From Bacteroidota bacterium (GTDB lineage: Bacteria; Bacteroidota; Ignavibacteria; Ignavibacteriales; Ignavibacteriaceae): a stretch of DNA of 6,656 nt. The position numbers and the translations under genes are program-made. Positions 1-5,913 of this stretch are shown here, one piece after another. The notes below the pieces were generated by a model. That model worked only from the letters and a program-made list of their open reading frames with translations. It was not told the DNA's origin and made no database searches. The stretch's first letter is position 1. Each line of letters starts with the position of its first letter. The stretch covers positions 1 to 6,656 of the forward strand of contig JAJYSI010000190.1 in NCBI GenBank assembly GCA_021793635.1. The letters are read 5' to 3'.

Positions 1-753
1 ATTTCTTATAAAAATCACCCCCGTTACAATCTGATTGTTGCTGCCAACCGTGATGAATTTTATAATCGTCCGGCATCGCCTGCTCATTTCTGGGAAGATA
101 AACCGGAAATATTAGCAGGAAAAGATTTTGAAGCTGGGGGATCGTGGCTCGGTTTAACCACCTCCGGAAAATTTTCCGCAATTACAAATTACAGAGACAT
201 AAAAAATCTGAAGAAAGATGCACCAACAAGAGGAAAACTTGTTACAGATTTTTTGTTCAATAATTATTCGCCGGTTGATTATATAAAAGGATTAGAAGAA
301 AAATCAGATTTATACAACGGTTATAATTTAATTTTCGGTAATATAAAGGAAATGAATTATTTTTCAAATCAAACTAAGAAATCGATTGAACTTAAACCTG
401 GAATATACGGCTTAAGCAATTACTTACTTGACACGCCTTGGTATAAAGTCGAGAAGAGCAAAGAATCATTTTCGAAAATTTTGATGAGGCAAAATATAGA
501 TGATTGGGATCTTTTTGAAATTCTGTCCGATAGATCTACTCCTCCGGATAATGTGCTGCCTGATACCGGAGTAGGGTTGGAAATAGAGAGAGCTGTGTCA
601 CCGATCTTTGTAGCAACACCTTATTATGGAACCCGCTCCTCAACGGTCATTTTTATTGACATAGATAATCATGTAACCTTTGTAGAAAATTCATTAAACA
701 CTGTTTCGGGGAAATGGATTAAATCATCTTTTGAATTTGAGATATTGGACTAA
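1..753 (+). CDS. NRDE (TANGO2-like) family protein, 5' partial
   Basis: The frame is open from base 1 to the TAA at 751-753, giving 250 visible codons. The visible protein starts at about the sixth residue of the usual family sequence: it opens with ISYKNHPRYNLIVAANRDEF, which holds the Asn-Arg-Asp-Glu motif that names the family (PF05742). A GGSWLG motif and a TNYRD motif follow, both typical of the N-terminal half, and PDTGVGLEIERAVSPIF with a GTRSSTV segment marks the C-terminal half. The family's conserved second-residue Cys, thought to act as an Ntn-hydrolase-type nucleophile, would lie just outside the window. Bacterial members are about 250-275 residues, so nearly the whole protein is present. 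The exact activity is not settled; eukaryotic TANGO2 relatives have been linked to heme trafficking and lipid metabolism. No signal peptide or membrane segment is visible, so it is probably cytoplasmic. The next gene starts 132 bases downstream, so co-transcription is uncertain. Confidence 0.9.
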   Translation: MSYKNHPRYNLIVAANRDEFYNRPASPAHFWEDKPEILAGKDFEAGGSWLGLTTSGKFSAITNYRDIKNLKKDAPTRGKLVTDFLFNNYSPVDYIKGLEEKSDLYNGYNLIFGNIKEMNYFSNQTKKSIELKPGIYGLSNYLLDTPWYKVEKSKESFSKILMRQNIDDWDLFEILSDRSTPPDNVLPDTGVGLEIERAVSPIFVATPYYGTRSSTVIFIDIDNHVTFVENSLNTVSGKWIKSSFEFEILD

Positions 754-872
754 AATACAGGCAAAGGCTGCAATTGTTATTCCTGATTTAGTAAATATTA
801 TTTATCTTGCAGTAAAATAATTTTTCGGTAAGAGGCCTGCGTAAAACTAAATACTTTGAACTGGAAAAAGAT

Positions 873-881
873 AAAGGAAAG
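873..881 (+). promoter_or_regulatory. Ribosome binding site that fixes the formimidoyltransferase start
   Basis: The purine stretch AAAGGAAAG has its GGA core at 876-878, seven bases before the ATG at 886. This favours the ATG at 886 over the upstream in-frame TTG at 856, which has no comparable purine block and would add ten lysine-rich residues in front of the conserved MKIIECVPNFSEGR start. Confidence 0.7.
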
Positions 882-885
882 TAAA

Positions 886-1902
886 ATGAAGATTATTGAA
901 TGTGTCCCGAATTTTAGTGAAGGAAGAAATGAAGAAACCATTGATGAAATAAAGCATTCTTTAGAAGGCATTAAAAATTGTAGCCTGCTTAGTCTTGAAC
1001 CGGACGGCGATTACAATAGAGTAGTGGTTACAATAGCCGGAAATGAAAAAGGAATTTTAAATGGAGCTGTGGCTTTAAGCATGGCTGCAGCAAGAAACAT
1101 TGATATGAGAACTCACAAAGGTGAACACCCGAGGTTAGGCGCCATTGATGTCGTCCCCTTCGTCCCCGTAAAAAATGTAACAATGGAAGATTGCGTAAAA
1201 ATCTCCGAGTCTTACGCTGAAATAATATCAGAGAAATTAGATATCCCGGTTTATTTATATGAAGCAGCGGCACGAATTAAGGAGAGAAAAAATCTTTCTG
1301 AAATTCGCAAAGGTGAATACGAAGGTTTAGAAGAAAAATTAAAAAATCCCAATTGGCTTCCCGATTACGGAACAAGCAAGTTTAACCCAAAGCTTGGGGC
1401 AATTGTTACCGGCGCAAGATTTTTTTTAATTGCCTTTAATGTAAATATTAAATCGCAAGATGTAAAATTTGCAAAAGGAATAGGGGAACTTTTAAGAGAA
1501 TCCGGACATGTTAAGCGCGACGAAAACGGAAAAGTAATAAAGATAAAAGGAGAAGTCATTAAAGAACCAGGGAGGCTAAAGTCAGTAAAGGCAATGGGTG
1601 TATCCTTAGAAAAATTTCACATAACGCAGGTTTCTATGAATTTGACAAACTATAATGTTACGCCTCTTCATGTTGCGTTTGAAGAAGCAAAGAAAGAAGC
1701 AAGCAGGCTTGGGGTTGAAATTGGCGGTAGCGAAATTGTCGGGCTTGTTCCTTTGGAAGCATTAATTCAGGCAGGGAAATATTATGCAGAAGGAAGAAGC
1801 ATGGACGAAAAATCTTTAGTAGATTTAGCAATAGAGAAACTCGGGCTTAGCTCAATCAATTATTTTATCAAGAACGAAAAGATTATCGATTACATGATTT
1901 GA
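886..1902 (+). CDS. ftcD: Glutamate formimidoyltransferase (stand-alone)
   Basis: This 338-residue cytoplasmic enzyme transfers the formimidoyl group of N-formimidoyl-L-glutamate, the end product of one route of histidine degradation, to tetrahydrofolate, releasing glutamate. It starts with the family signature KIIECVPNFSEGR. The N-terminal subdomain (about residues 2-178) carries DGDYNRVVVT, then HKGEHPRLGAIDVVPFVPV at residues 77-95; His81 there matches the catalytic histidine (His82) of pig FTCD. VYLYEAAA, NWLPDYG and LGAIVTGARFFLIAFNVN follow. The C-terminal subdomain (about 180-320) has VSMNLTNYNVTPLHVAFE and GSEIVGLVP, as expected for the folate-binding half. The length matches single-domain bacterial enzymes, not the fused form of about 540 residues. 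The ATG is chosen from the family N-terminus and the ribosome binding site. The cyclodeaminase gene starts 19 bases after its stop, so the two probably share a transcript. No other hut gene is in view. Confidence 0.95.
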   Translation: MKIIECVPNFSEGRNEETIDEIKHSLEGIKNCSLLSLEPDGDYNRVVVTIAGNEKGILNGAVALSMAAARNIDMRTHKGEHPRLGAIDVVPFVPVKNVTMEDCVKISESYAEIISEKLDIPVYLYEAAARIKERKNLSEIRKGEYEGLEEKLKNPNWLPDYGTSKFNPKLGAIVTGARFFLIAFNVNIKSQDVKFAKGIGELLRESGHVKRDENGKVIKIKGEVIKEPGRLKSVKAMGVSLEKFHITQVSMNLTNYNVTPLHVAFEEAKKEASRLGVEIGGSEIVGLVPLEALIQAGKYYAEGRSMDEKSLVDLAIEKLGLSSINYFIKNEKIIDYMI

Positions 1903-1910
1903 CAAAAAAT

Positions 1911-1916
1911 AGAGGA
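1911..1916 (+). promoter_or_regulatory. Ribosome binding site of the cyclodeaminase gene
   Basis: AGAGGA lies five bases before the ATG at 1922, within the short gap after the formimidoyltransferase stop. A separate strong site in so short a gap fits translation of two genes from one message. Confidence 0.65.
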
Positions 1917-1921
1917 CACCA

Positions 1922-2560
1922 ATGAATTTAGAAAAATCCATACAGAATTATTTAGATGAACTTTCTTCAAACTCCCCTACTCCCGGAGGAGGTAATGTTG
2001 CCGCGCTTTGTGGAGTTTTGGCAAGCAGCCTTGGGGTTATGGTATGCAATTTGACTATTGGTAAAAAGAAATACTTAGATTTTGAACCTGAAGCAATTAG
2101 AATTAAAGAAAGCTTATCTTCATTCAAAAATGACTTCTTAAAATTTGCAAAGAGAGATAATGAAGCGTTCGACCGGGTAATGGAAGCATTTAAGCTATCC
2201 AAGGATAACGAGGCGCAGATTAATTTCAGGAATGAAAAAATTCAAAATGCTACTTGGGAAGCCGCGATAGTTCCCGCAGAAGTTATAAGAAGGTGTAATG
2301 AAGTTCTGCCGTTGATAAGAATTATTTCAGAGAGAGGAAATCAAAATTCCCTTTCTGATGCCGGTGTAGCGGCTTCATTAATTTCGGCATCTGCAGAAGG
2401 AGCTTATTTAAATGTACTTATAAATTGTTCAAGCCTTTCCAACCAAGTAACCGCCGGGGAATTTCTTAAGACAAACGTGATTATTTTTAATGAGGTCAAA
2501 GAGAAATCCGCAGCGATAATATCATCAATAATAAAAAAAATTACTAAAGGGAATCTCTAA
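1922..2560 (+). CDS. fchA: Formimidoyl-tetrahydrofolate cyclodeaminase (FTCD C-terminal domain family)
   Basis: This 212-residue protein matches the family that is either the C-terminal domain of animal FTCD or a separate protein (PF04961). It should convert 5-formimidoyl-THF to 5,10-methenyl-THF plus ammonia, the step after the upstream enzyme. Visible signatures are SPTPGGGNVAALCG at residues 18-31, the glycine-rich N-terminal motif; RDNEAFDRVMEAFKLSK at about 78-94; and SDAGVAASLISASAEGAYLNVLINC at about 145-169. The protein is mostly helical with no signal peptide, so it is cytoplasmic. Stand-alone relatives in some bacteria act as methenyl-THF cyclohydrolases (FchA), so sequence alone does not exclude that role; the neighbouring formimidoyltransferase argues for the cyclodeaminase. 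Its TAA abuts the inverted repeat at 2561-2634, which the end of the message would contain. Confidence 0.92.
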   Translation: MNLEKSIQNYLDELSSNSPTPGGGNVAALCGVLASSLGVMVCNLTIGKKKYLDFEPEAIRIKESLSSFKNDFLKFAKRDNEAFDRVMEAFKLSKDNEAQINFRNEKIQNATWEAAIVPAEVIRRCNEVLPLIRIISERGNQNSLSDAGVAASLISASAEGAYLNVLINCSSLSNQVTAGEFLKTNVIIFNEVKEKSAAIISSIIKKITKGNL

Positions 2561-2634
2561 AAACCGGGATGATGGAATAGTGGAAGAATGGGAAAGTAGG
2601 AAATTCTCCAACATTCCATTATTCTACCTGGTTT
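2561..2634. repeat. Imperfect inverted repeat after the cyclodeaminase gene
   Basis: The left arm (2561-2591) begins AAACCGGG and continues with ATGGAATAGTGG-like sequence. The right arm (2603-2634) ends CTACCTGGTTT and contains CATTCCATTATTC. Reverse-complemented, the arms align over about 30 bases with a few mismatches and small gaps, sharing the cores ATGGAAT and AGAAT. The units are degenerate GGAAT/ATTCC words. No T-run follows, so it is not a textbook terminator, but it would fold at the 3' end of the cyclodeaminase message. Similar ATTCC-rich palindromes are, from general familiarity, scattered in many intergenic regions of FCB-group genomes. Confidence 0.6.
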
Positions 2635-2673
2635 GGCAGAGAAGTTATTGGAGTTGCTATTAAATGAGACTGT

Positions 2674-2823
2674 GCCATTTTTGTCACACTATTTTTTCTG
2701 CAATATTTGGATAAGAATTATAGACTTGGTGGAGGCTTGTCATAGGCTTGTTAGAAGCCTGGTAGAAATGGGAAAATTTAGGCAAAAAATATAGAAAAAA
2801 AGACTTTGGTGTGACAAAATGGC
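2674..2823. repeat. 150-base segment bounded by terminal inverted repeats (MITE-like or structured RNA)
   Basis: GCCATTTTTGTCACAC at 2674-2689 is matched in inverse orientation by GTGTGACAAAATGGC at 2809-2823, differing by one T. The similarity continues weakly inward: a T-run followed by CTG/CTA and ATATT on the left matches an A-run region at about 2786-2803 on the right. The interior carries AGGCTTGT twice (2733-2740 and 2744-2751), followed by AAGCCT (2755-2760), which can form a 6-bp hairpin with the second copy. No open frame fills the segment and no clear target-site duplication flanks it. It could be a small non-autonomous mobile element, or a pair of binding sites for one regulator. 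Confidence 0.55.
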
Positions 2824-2859
2824 CGATAGCGAGGTTCTAAGGGCAGGACGACTAACATA

Positions 2860-2879
2860 TACCAAGATTAATTTTGGTA
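2860..2879. promoter_or_regulatory. 20-base near-perfect palindrome, possible operator
   Basis: TACCAAGATTAATTTTGGTA is a dyad with arms TACCAA/TTGGTA around a perfect ATTAAT centre and a single mismatched pair. Its size suits a dimeric DNA-binding protein. It lies about 235 bases before the ilvD start, far for a repressor site unless the promoter is also distant. There is no evidence of which protein would bind it. Confidence 0.3.
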
Positions 2880-2979
2880 ACTACGCTTTACAGGGGATTT
2901 CTCATATTTTTTCAACATTCTCTATCAATATTTTTTTTTATTTCGTACATTTGAGATTCAAAAACAAAGGATACTTGAG

Positions 2980-3056
2980 CTTACGTTTGAGTTTGAACGC
3001 TTGAACTTGAATATGAACTATGTCTGTTTAAGTTCAAGATCAAGTTTAAGTGTAAG
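2980..3056. repeat. Imperfect inverted repeat of TTGAAC-type units upstream of ilvD
   Basis: The left arm, about 2980-3011, reads CTTAC, then TTTGAGTTTGAAC and TTGAACTTGAA. The right arm, 3027-3056, contains TTTAAGTTCAAGATCAAG and ends GTGTAAG. Reverse-complemented, the arms pair over about 30 bases with scattered mismatches and one extra base, leaving a loop of roughly 15 bases. It would form a long hairpin about 60 bases before the ilvD start if transcription begins upstream. There is no following T-run, so it is more likely a dispersed repeat or an mRNA leader structure than a terminator. Confidence 0.55.
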
Positions 3057-3104
3057 TATAGAAATTTATGTAACAGATTTTATTCAATAATAATTGCAAA
3101 TCAT

Positions 3105-3109
3105 AGAGG
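3105..3109 (+). promoter_or_regulatory. Ribosome binding site that fixes the ilvD start
   Basis: AGAGG sits five bases before the ATG at 3115. The alternative in-frame TTG at 3094 lacks such a site and would add seven residues that belong to the leader, so the ATG is preferred. Confidence 0.65.
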
Positions 3110-3114
3110 TAAAG

Positions 3115-4797
3115 ATGAAAGAAGGTTTAAACAAATACAGTAAAAGATTAACTGAATCGCGTTCGCAGGTTGGCTCTCAAGCTATGTTACACGGAATTGG
3201 GTTAACCGATAACGACTTTAAGAAAGCTCAGGTAGGTATTGCAAGTATGGGATGGGAAGGCAATACGTGCAATATGCACCTAAATGATTTGGCGAAGCTT
3301 GTAAAAAAAGGTGTAATTGATAGCGGATTGATCGGATTAATTTTTCACACTATCGGAGTAAGCGACGGCATTGCTATGGGAACGGAAGGTATGAAATACT
3401 CACTACCTTCAAGAGATATTATTGCCGATTCAATTGAAGCTGTTATGGGTGCGCAATGGTATGATGCCTTAATTGCATTACCCGGCTGTGATAAAAATAT
3501 GCCCGGCTCAGTTATGGCAATGGCCCGGCTGAATAGACCAAGTATTATGATTTACGGCGGGACAATTAGAGCGGGATTTTATAAAGGAAAGAAATTAGAT
3601 ATTGTATCAGCCTTTGAGGCTTATGGGCAATTTCTATCAAAAGAATTTTCGGAAAATGATCTTGAAAACGTTCTTCATCATGCATGTCCCGGCGCAGGAG
3701 CTTGCGGTGGTATGTATACTGCAAATACGATGGCATCGGCAATAGAAACTTTAGGTATGAGCCTTCCATACAGTTCATCTTGCCCGGCAAACAGCGATCA
3801 AAAAGCAAAAGAATGTTATGATTCCGGAAAAGCGATACTAAATCTAATGGAATTGGATTTAAAGCCACGCGATATTATGACAAAAAAAGCATTTGAGAAT
3901 GCTATAACAGTTGTAATTGCCCTGGGCGGCTCTACGAATGCAGCGCTTCATTTGGTTGCAATAGCAAAAGCTGCAGGAGTAAAACTTACGTTAACGGATT
4001 TTCAAGAGATTTCGAACCGGACTCCTTACATAGCCGACTTAAAACCGAGCGGAAAATTTGTTATGGAAGACTTGTATGAAATCGGCGGCGTTCCTGCTGT
4101 GCAAAAGCTTTTATTGAAGGAAGGATTTTTGCAGGGAGATTGTATAACCGTCACCGGTAAAACTCTTGCAGAAAATATTGAATCGGTACCGGATTTAAAA
4201 GAAGGACAGAAAATAATTTTCTCTATAAACGAACCGATTAAGAAGACCGGACACTTACAGGTACTATACGGAAACTTAGCAACGGAAGGAGCGGTTGCAA
4301 AAATTACAGGTAAGGAAGGGCTGCGTTTTTCAGGTCCGGCAAAGGTTTATAATTCTGAGGAAGAAACTTTGCTCGCAATTGAGAATAGAGAGATAGCTTC
4401 AGGAGATGTAATTGTTATTCGTTATGAAGGACCGAAGGGGGGACCCGGAATGCGAGAGATGCTCGAAGTAACAGCAGCATTAATGGGTGTTGGACTCGGT
4501 AAAAGTGTAGCGTTGATTACCGACGGAAGGTTTTCAGGCGGGACTCATGGATTTGTCGTTGGGCATATAACGCCGGAAGCACAGACCGGAGGCAATATTG
4601 CTTTGGTTGAAAACGGAGATATTATTACGATAGATGCCGAAAAAAATAGTTTGAATGTTGAAGTAAATGAAAAAGTCTTAGCGGATCGAAAGAATAAATG
4701 GAAGCAACCACCATTCAAGGCTACTAGTGGAATTTTGTTGAAGTATATAAAGAATGTTTCATCTGCTACAGAGGGATGTGTAACAGACGAGTTTTAG
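3115..4797 (+). CDS. ilvD: Dihydroxy-acid dehydratase
   Basis: This 560-residue cytoplasmic enzyme dehydrates 2,3-dihydroxy-3-methylbutanoate and its methylpentanoate homologue to the 2-keto acids that become valine, leucine and isoleucine; it also feeds pantothenate synthesis. Motifs in order are EGNTCN with Cys52, SDGIAMG at 83-89, [11 protein letters not shown] with Cys125, Asp126 and Lys127 (the lysine that is carbamylated and binds Mg in this family), [16 protein letters not shown] with Cys197, [10 protein letters not shown] at 271-280, [10 protein letters not shown] at 437-446, and [11 protein letters not shown] at 469-479, whose Ser474 is the proposed catalytic base. Three cysteines at 52, 125 and 197 fit the [2Fe-2S] type known from plants and Mycobacterium; E. 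coli IlvD lacks the equivalent of Cys52 and is longer. Sugar-acid dehydratases of the same superfamily are possible but less likely given EGNTCN. The gene stands alone here, with no other ilv or leu gene in the window, and ends at a probable terminator. Confidence 0.96.
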   Translation: MKEGLNKYSKRLTESRSQVGSQAMLHGIGLTDNDFKKAQVGIASMGWEGNTCNMHLNDLAKLVKKGVIDSGLIGLIFHTIGVSDGIAMGTEGMKYSLPSRDIIADSIEAVMGAQWYDALIALPGCDKNMPGSVMAMARLNRPSIMIYGGTIRAGFYKGKKLDIVSAFEAYGQFLSKEFSENDLENVLHHACPGAGACGGMYTANTMASAIETLGMSLPYSSSCPANSDQKAKECYDSGKAILNLMELDLKPRDIMTKKAFENAITVVIALGGSTNAALHLVAIAKAAGVKLTLTDFQEISNRTPYIADLKPSGKFVMEDLYEIGGVPAVQKLLLKEGFLQGDCITVTGKTLAENIESVPDLKEGQKIIFSINEPIKKTGHLQVLYGNLATEGAVAKITGKEGLRFSGPAKVYNSEEETLLAIENREIASGDVIVIRYEGPKGGPGMREMLEVTAALMGVGLGKSVALITDGRFSGGTHGFVVGHITPEAQTGGNIALVENGDIITIDAEKNSLNVEVNEKVLADRKNKWKQPPFKATSGILLKYIKNVSSATEGCVTDEF

Positions 4798-4802
4798 AAA
4801 AA

Positions 4803-4862
4803 CAGAACACGGGTTTTGCACAGATTCATGTAGTATGGAATACTGTAACATCCGTGTTTTTA
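4803..4862. terminator. Probable bidirectional terminator between ilvD and the anti-sigma gene
   Basis: AACACGG (4806-4812) pairs with CCGTGTT (4852-4858) as a 7-bp stem. Within its loop AGTAT/ATACT (4832-4836 and 4840-4844) forms a second hairpin. On the + strand the outer stem runs straight into a T-run at 4857-4861 with more T at 4867-4871. On the - strand the stem is followed after a few bases by five T. The genes on both sides converge on it, so it could end both transcripts. The large loop makes it weaker than a classic hairpin. Confidence 0.55.
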
Positions 4863-4870
4863 TAAGTTTT

Positions 4871-5107
4871 TCAATCTTCGAGTCCGAGAATATTCATTAG
4901 TCGATTGTGTGCATCGGGATTAAATTCCAGGTTGTATAATTTATAAAATTCGATAGTCTTTTCAACCGAGTTAAAATATTGGCGGCAGTCCGGGCATTCA
5001 TCAAGATGATTCTTTATTGCAACGCATTTGGGAGAATCAAGCTCTTCGCCGAGACTATCGCAAATATGGCTCATTACCTCTTTACAAGTAACATTATTTT
5101 CATTCAT
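4871..5107 (-). CDS. Soluble zinc-binding (ZAS / zf-HC2) anti-sigma factor
   Basis: This 78-residue protein carries the zinc anti-sigma signature HLDECPDC (His34, Cys38, Cys41), with further possible ligands Cys8, His14, Cys16 and Cys28 upstream. ZAS proteins bind and silence a partner ECF sigma factor. There is no hydrophobic segment, so unlike membrane-bound RsiW/RseA types this one should be cytosolic, like RsrA or ChrR, which sense thiol oxidation or other signals by changes at the metal site. Only about 37 residues follow the zinc motif, too few for a separate sensor domain. Its ATG overlaps the sigma factor's TGA as ATGA, implying translational coupling and co-production of the pair. 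A GAGG about ten bases upstream, inside the sigma gene, may be its ribosome binding site. The signal it senses cannot be told from sequence; the extra cysteines make a redox role plausible. Confidence 0.85.
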   Translation of the reverse strand: MNENNVTCKEVMSHICDSLGEELDSPKCVAIKNHLDECPDCRQYFNSVEKTIEFYKLYNLEFNPDAHNRLMNILGLED

Positions 5108-5664
5108 CTTTTAAACGCCTCATTTAATTCTTTTCTTAAAAATGCCCGAGCTCTATGAAGTCTTGATTTAACAGCTGGAACCGAAAGCTCAGTAATTTCG
5201 CCGGTTTCTTCGGTAGATAAGCCTTGAACATCACGAAGCAAAAAGACTATTCTATAATCCGGAGAGAGTTTAGTAATTGCATCATCGAGAATTTTTTTCA
5301 GTTCATTATTCTCAAGTATATTTTGTGGTTCAAGATTCCAATCACCCGCAAAATTATTTTCATAAAATCCATCTTCATTATCATCGGTAGAAACAAATTG
5401 ATGTTTGTTTTTTCTAACTTCCATCAAGCAATGGTTGGCAACAATACGGTAAAGCCACGTAGAGAGTTTTGAATTTCCGTCAAACTGGTTAAGAGATTTA
5501 ACCATGCTTAGGAAAGTTTCCTGCATTATATTTTCGGCTCGTTCGGGGTCGCGGCAAATTTTAAAGGCAAAGTTGTAAATTGTTTTTTCGTAACTTTTGA
5601 CAAGCAGAGCCATTGCCTTACGGTCACCGGTTTTTGCCGATTCGATAATTTCTTCTTCGTTCAT
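5104..5664 (-). CDS. ECF-type RNA polymerase sigma factor (sigma-70 family)
   Basis: A 186-residue sigma factor with only regions 2 and 4. Region 2 (about residues 22-90) includes YEKTIYNFAFKICRDPERAE, the MQETFLSMVK segment and the -10 recognition part STWLYRIVANHCLMEVRK. An acidic linker of about 35 residues follows (DDNEDG, then WNLEPQ). Region 4 (about 126-180) has LSPDYRIVFLLRDVQGLSTEE and the helix-turn-helix end SVPAVKSRLHRARAFLRKEL, which reads the -35 element. It directs RNA polymerase to a set of stress or signal genes and is presumably held off by the anti-sigma encoded immediately downstream. The ATG at 5664 is preferred because MNEEEIIESAKTGDRKAM is the usual start for this family; an in-frame TTG at 5697 would add 11 residues. 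Neither start has a clear Shine-Dalgarno sequence. A copy of its own promoter could not be identified upstream. Confidence 0.93.
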   Translation of the reverse strand: MNEEEIIESAKTGDRKAMALLVKSYEKTIYNFAFKICRDPERAENIMQETFLSMVKSLNQFDGNSKLSTWLYRIVANHCLMEVRKNKHQFVSTDDNEDGFYENNFAGDWNLEPQNILENNELKKILDDAITKLSPDYRIVFLLRDVQGLSTEETGEITELSVPAVKSRLHRARAFLRKELNEAFKR

Positions 5665-5721
5665 GTGATGCAATTTTTTATTTAAGGATTCATACAAATT
5701 TAGTTTAATGTAAGTTGAAAT

Positions 5722-5859
5722 TCAGGAAAATAATAATTCATTAAGATAATCATTTTTCGGTTTCAGCCGGCATTTCTCCGAGGCATCAATAACTTTTGCA
5801 AGGCGGTCATCGTTTTCATAAATATGGGTAATGCCGTTTTCTATTTCTACGGAATTCAT
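5722..5859 (-). pseudogene. N-terminal remnant of an AlkA-like DNA-3-methyladenine glycosylase
   Basis: This 45-codon open frame, starting at the ATG at 5859, encodes a protein containing GITHIYENDDRLAKVID, then CRLKPKNDYLNELLFS, and then a stop. The pattern of a His and a charged loop, xDxxLAKVI, a Cys, LKP, and DYxxxLxxS is what precedes the conserved (I)xxQQLS motif at the start of HhH-GPD glycosylases of the AlkA type, which excise alkylated bases. Here a TGA falls exactly where that motif should begin, and none of the three forward frames restores it; the sigma factor start follows 57 bases on. The helix-hairpin-helix and the catalytic Asp are therefore absent. I read it as a relic left by deletion; a functional 45-residue protein cannot be excluded. 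The frame stays open upstream to 5922, which would overlap the divergent gene, so the ATG at 5859 is the more natural start. The family match is from memory of the motif pattern. Confidence 0.5.
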
Positions 5860-5913
5860 TATAATTATATTGTTTAATAATATTAATGTTGAAGACAAAT
5901 ATAAATCAATCTT

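Larger units (their letters stand above)
2561..3114. other. Long intergenic region with several inverted repeats, no convincing gene
   Basis: This stretch between the cyclodeaminase and ilvD is about 550 bases long. The only open frame of note (2819-3004, 61 codons) starts inside one repeat and ends inside another, has no ribosome binding site and resembles no family I know, so I do not call it a gene. Left to right it holds an imperfect inverted repeat right after the cyclodeaminase stop, a 150-base segment bounded by inverted repeats, a 20-base palindrome, T-rich sequence around 2905-2945, and a second imperfect inverted repeat about 60 bases before ilvD. The ilvD promoter is presumably here, but no clear -35/-10 pair could be picked. 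Confidence 0.8.

Noticed and set aside
768..812. CTGCAA/TTGCAG inverted repeat after the NRDE gene, followed by an A/T-rich run, considered as a terminator
   Set aside because: A six-base stem with a 33-base loop is too weak to call; the T-run is short and begins several bases after the stem.
856..885. Longer formimidoyltransferase starting at TTG 856
   Set aside because: It adds ten residues before a conserved N-terminus, and the strong ribosome binding site sits just before the ATG at 886.
1028..1559. Minus-strand open frames inside the formimidoyltransferase gene
   Set aside because: They are shadows of a clear conserved gene in another frame, with no family resemblance.
2819..3004. 61-codon open frame on the + strand
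   Set aside because: It begins inside the terminal inverted repeat and ends inside the next repeat, has no ribosome binding site, and its translation looks like translated AT-rich spacer.
3013..3090. 25-codon frame ending 24 bases before ilvD, with several Val, Leu and Ile codons, considered as a leader peptide for attenuation
   Set aside because: The branched-chain codons (about 8 of 25) are scattered, not in a run, the start has no ribosome binding site, the frame lies largely in the repeat arm, and no terminator follows. AT-rich sequence easily gives such codons.
3566..3868. 100-codon minus-strand frame within ilvD
   Set aside because: It lies entirely opposite conserved IlvD motifs and has no recognisable features of its own.
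5224..5472. 82-codon + strand frame opposite the sigma factor
   Set aside because: It is a shadow of the sigma gene; its translation is rich in Ile and Phe from the AT-rich complement and resembles nothing known.
5860..5913. TATAAT at 5860-5865 as a -10 box for the cyclic-nucleotide-binding gene
   Set aside because: The spacer is so AT-rich that such words are expected by chance, and no matching -35 element could be identified.
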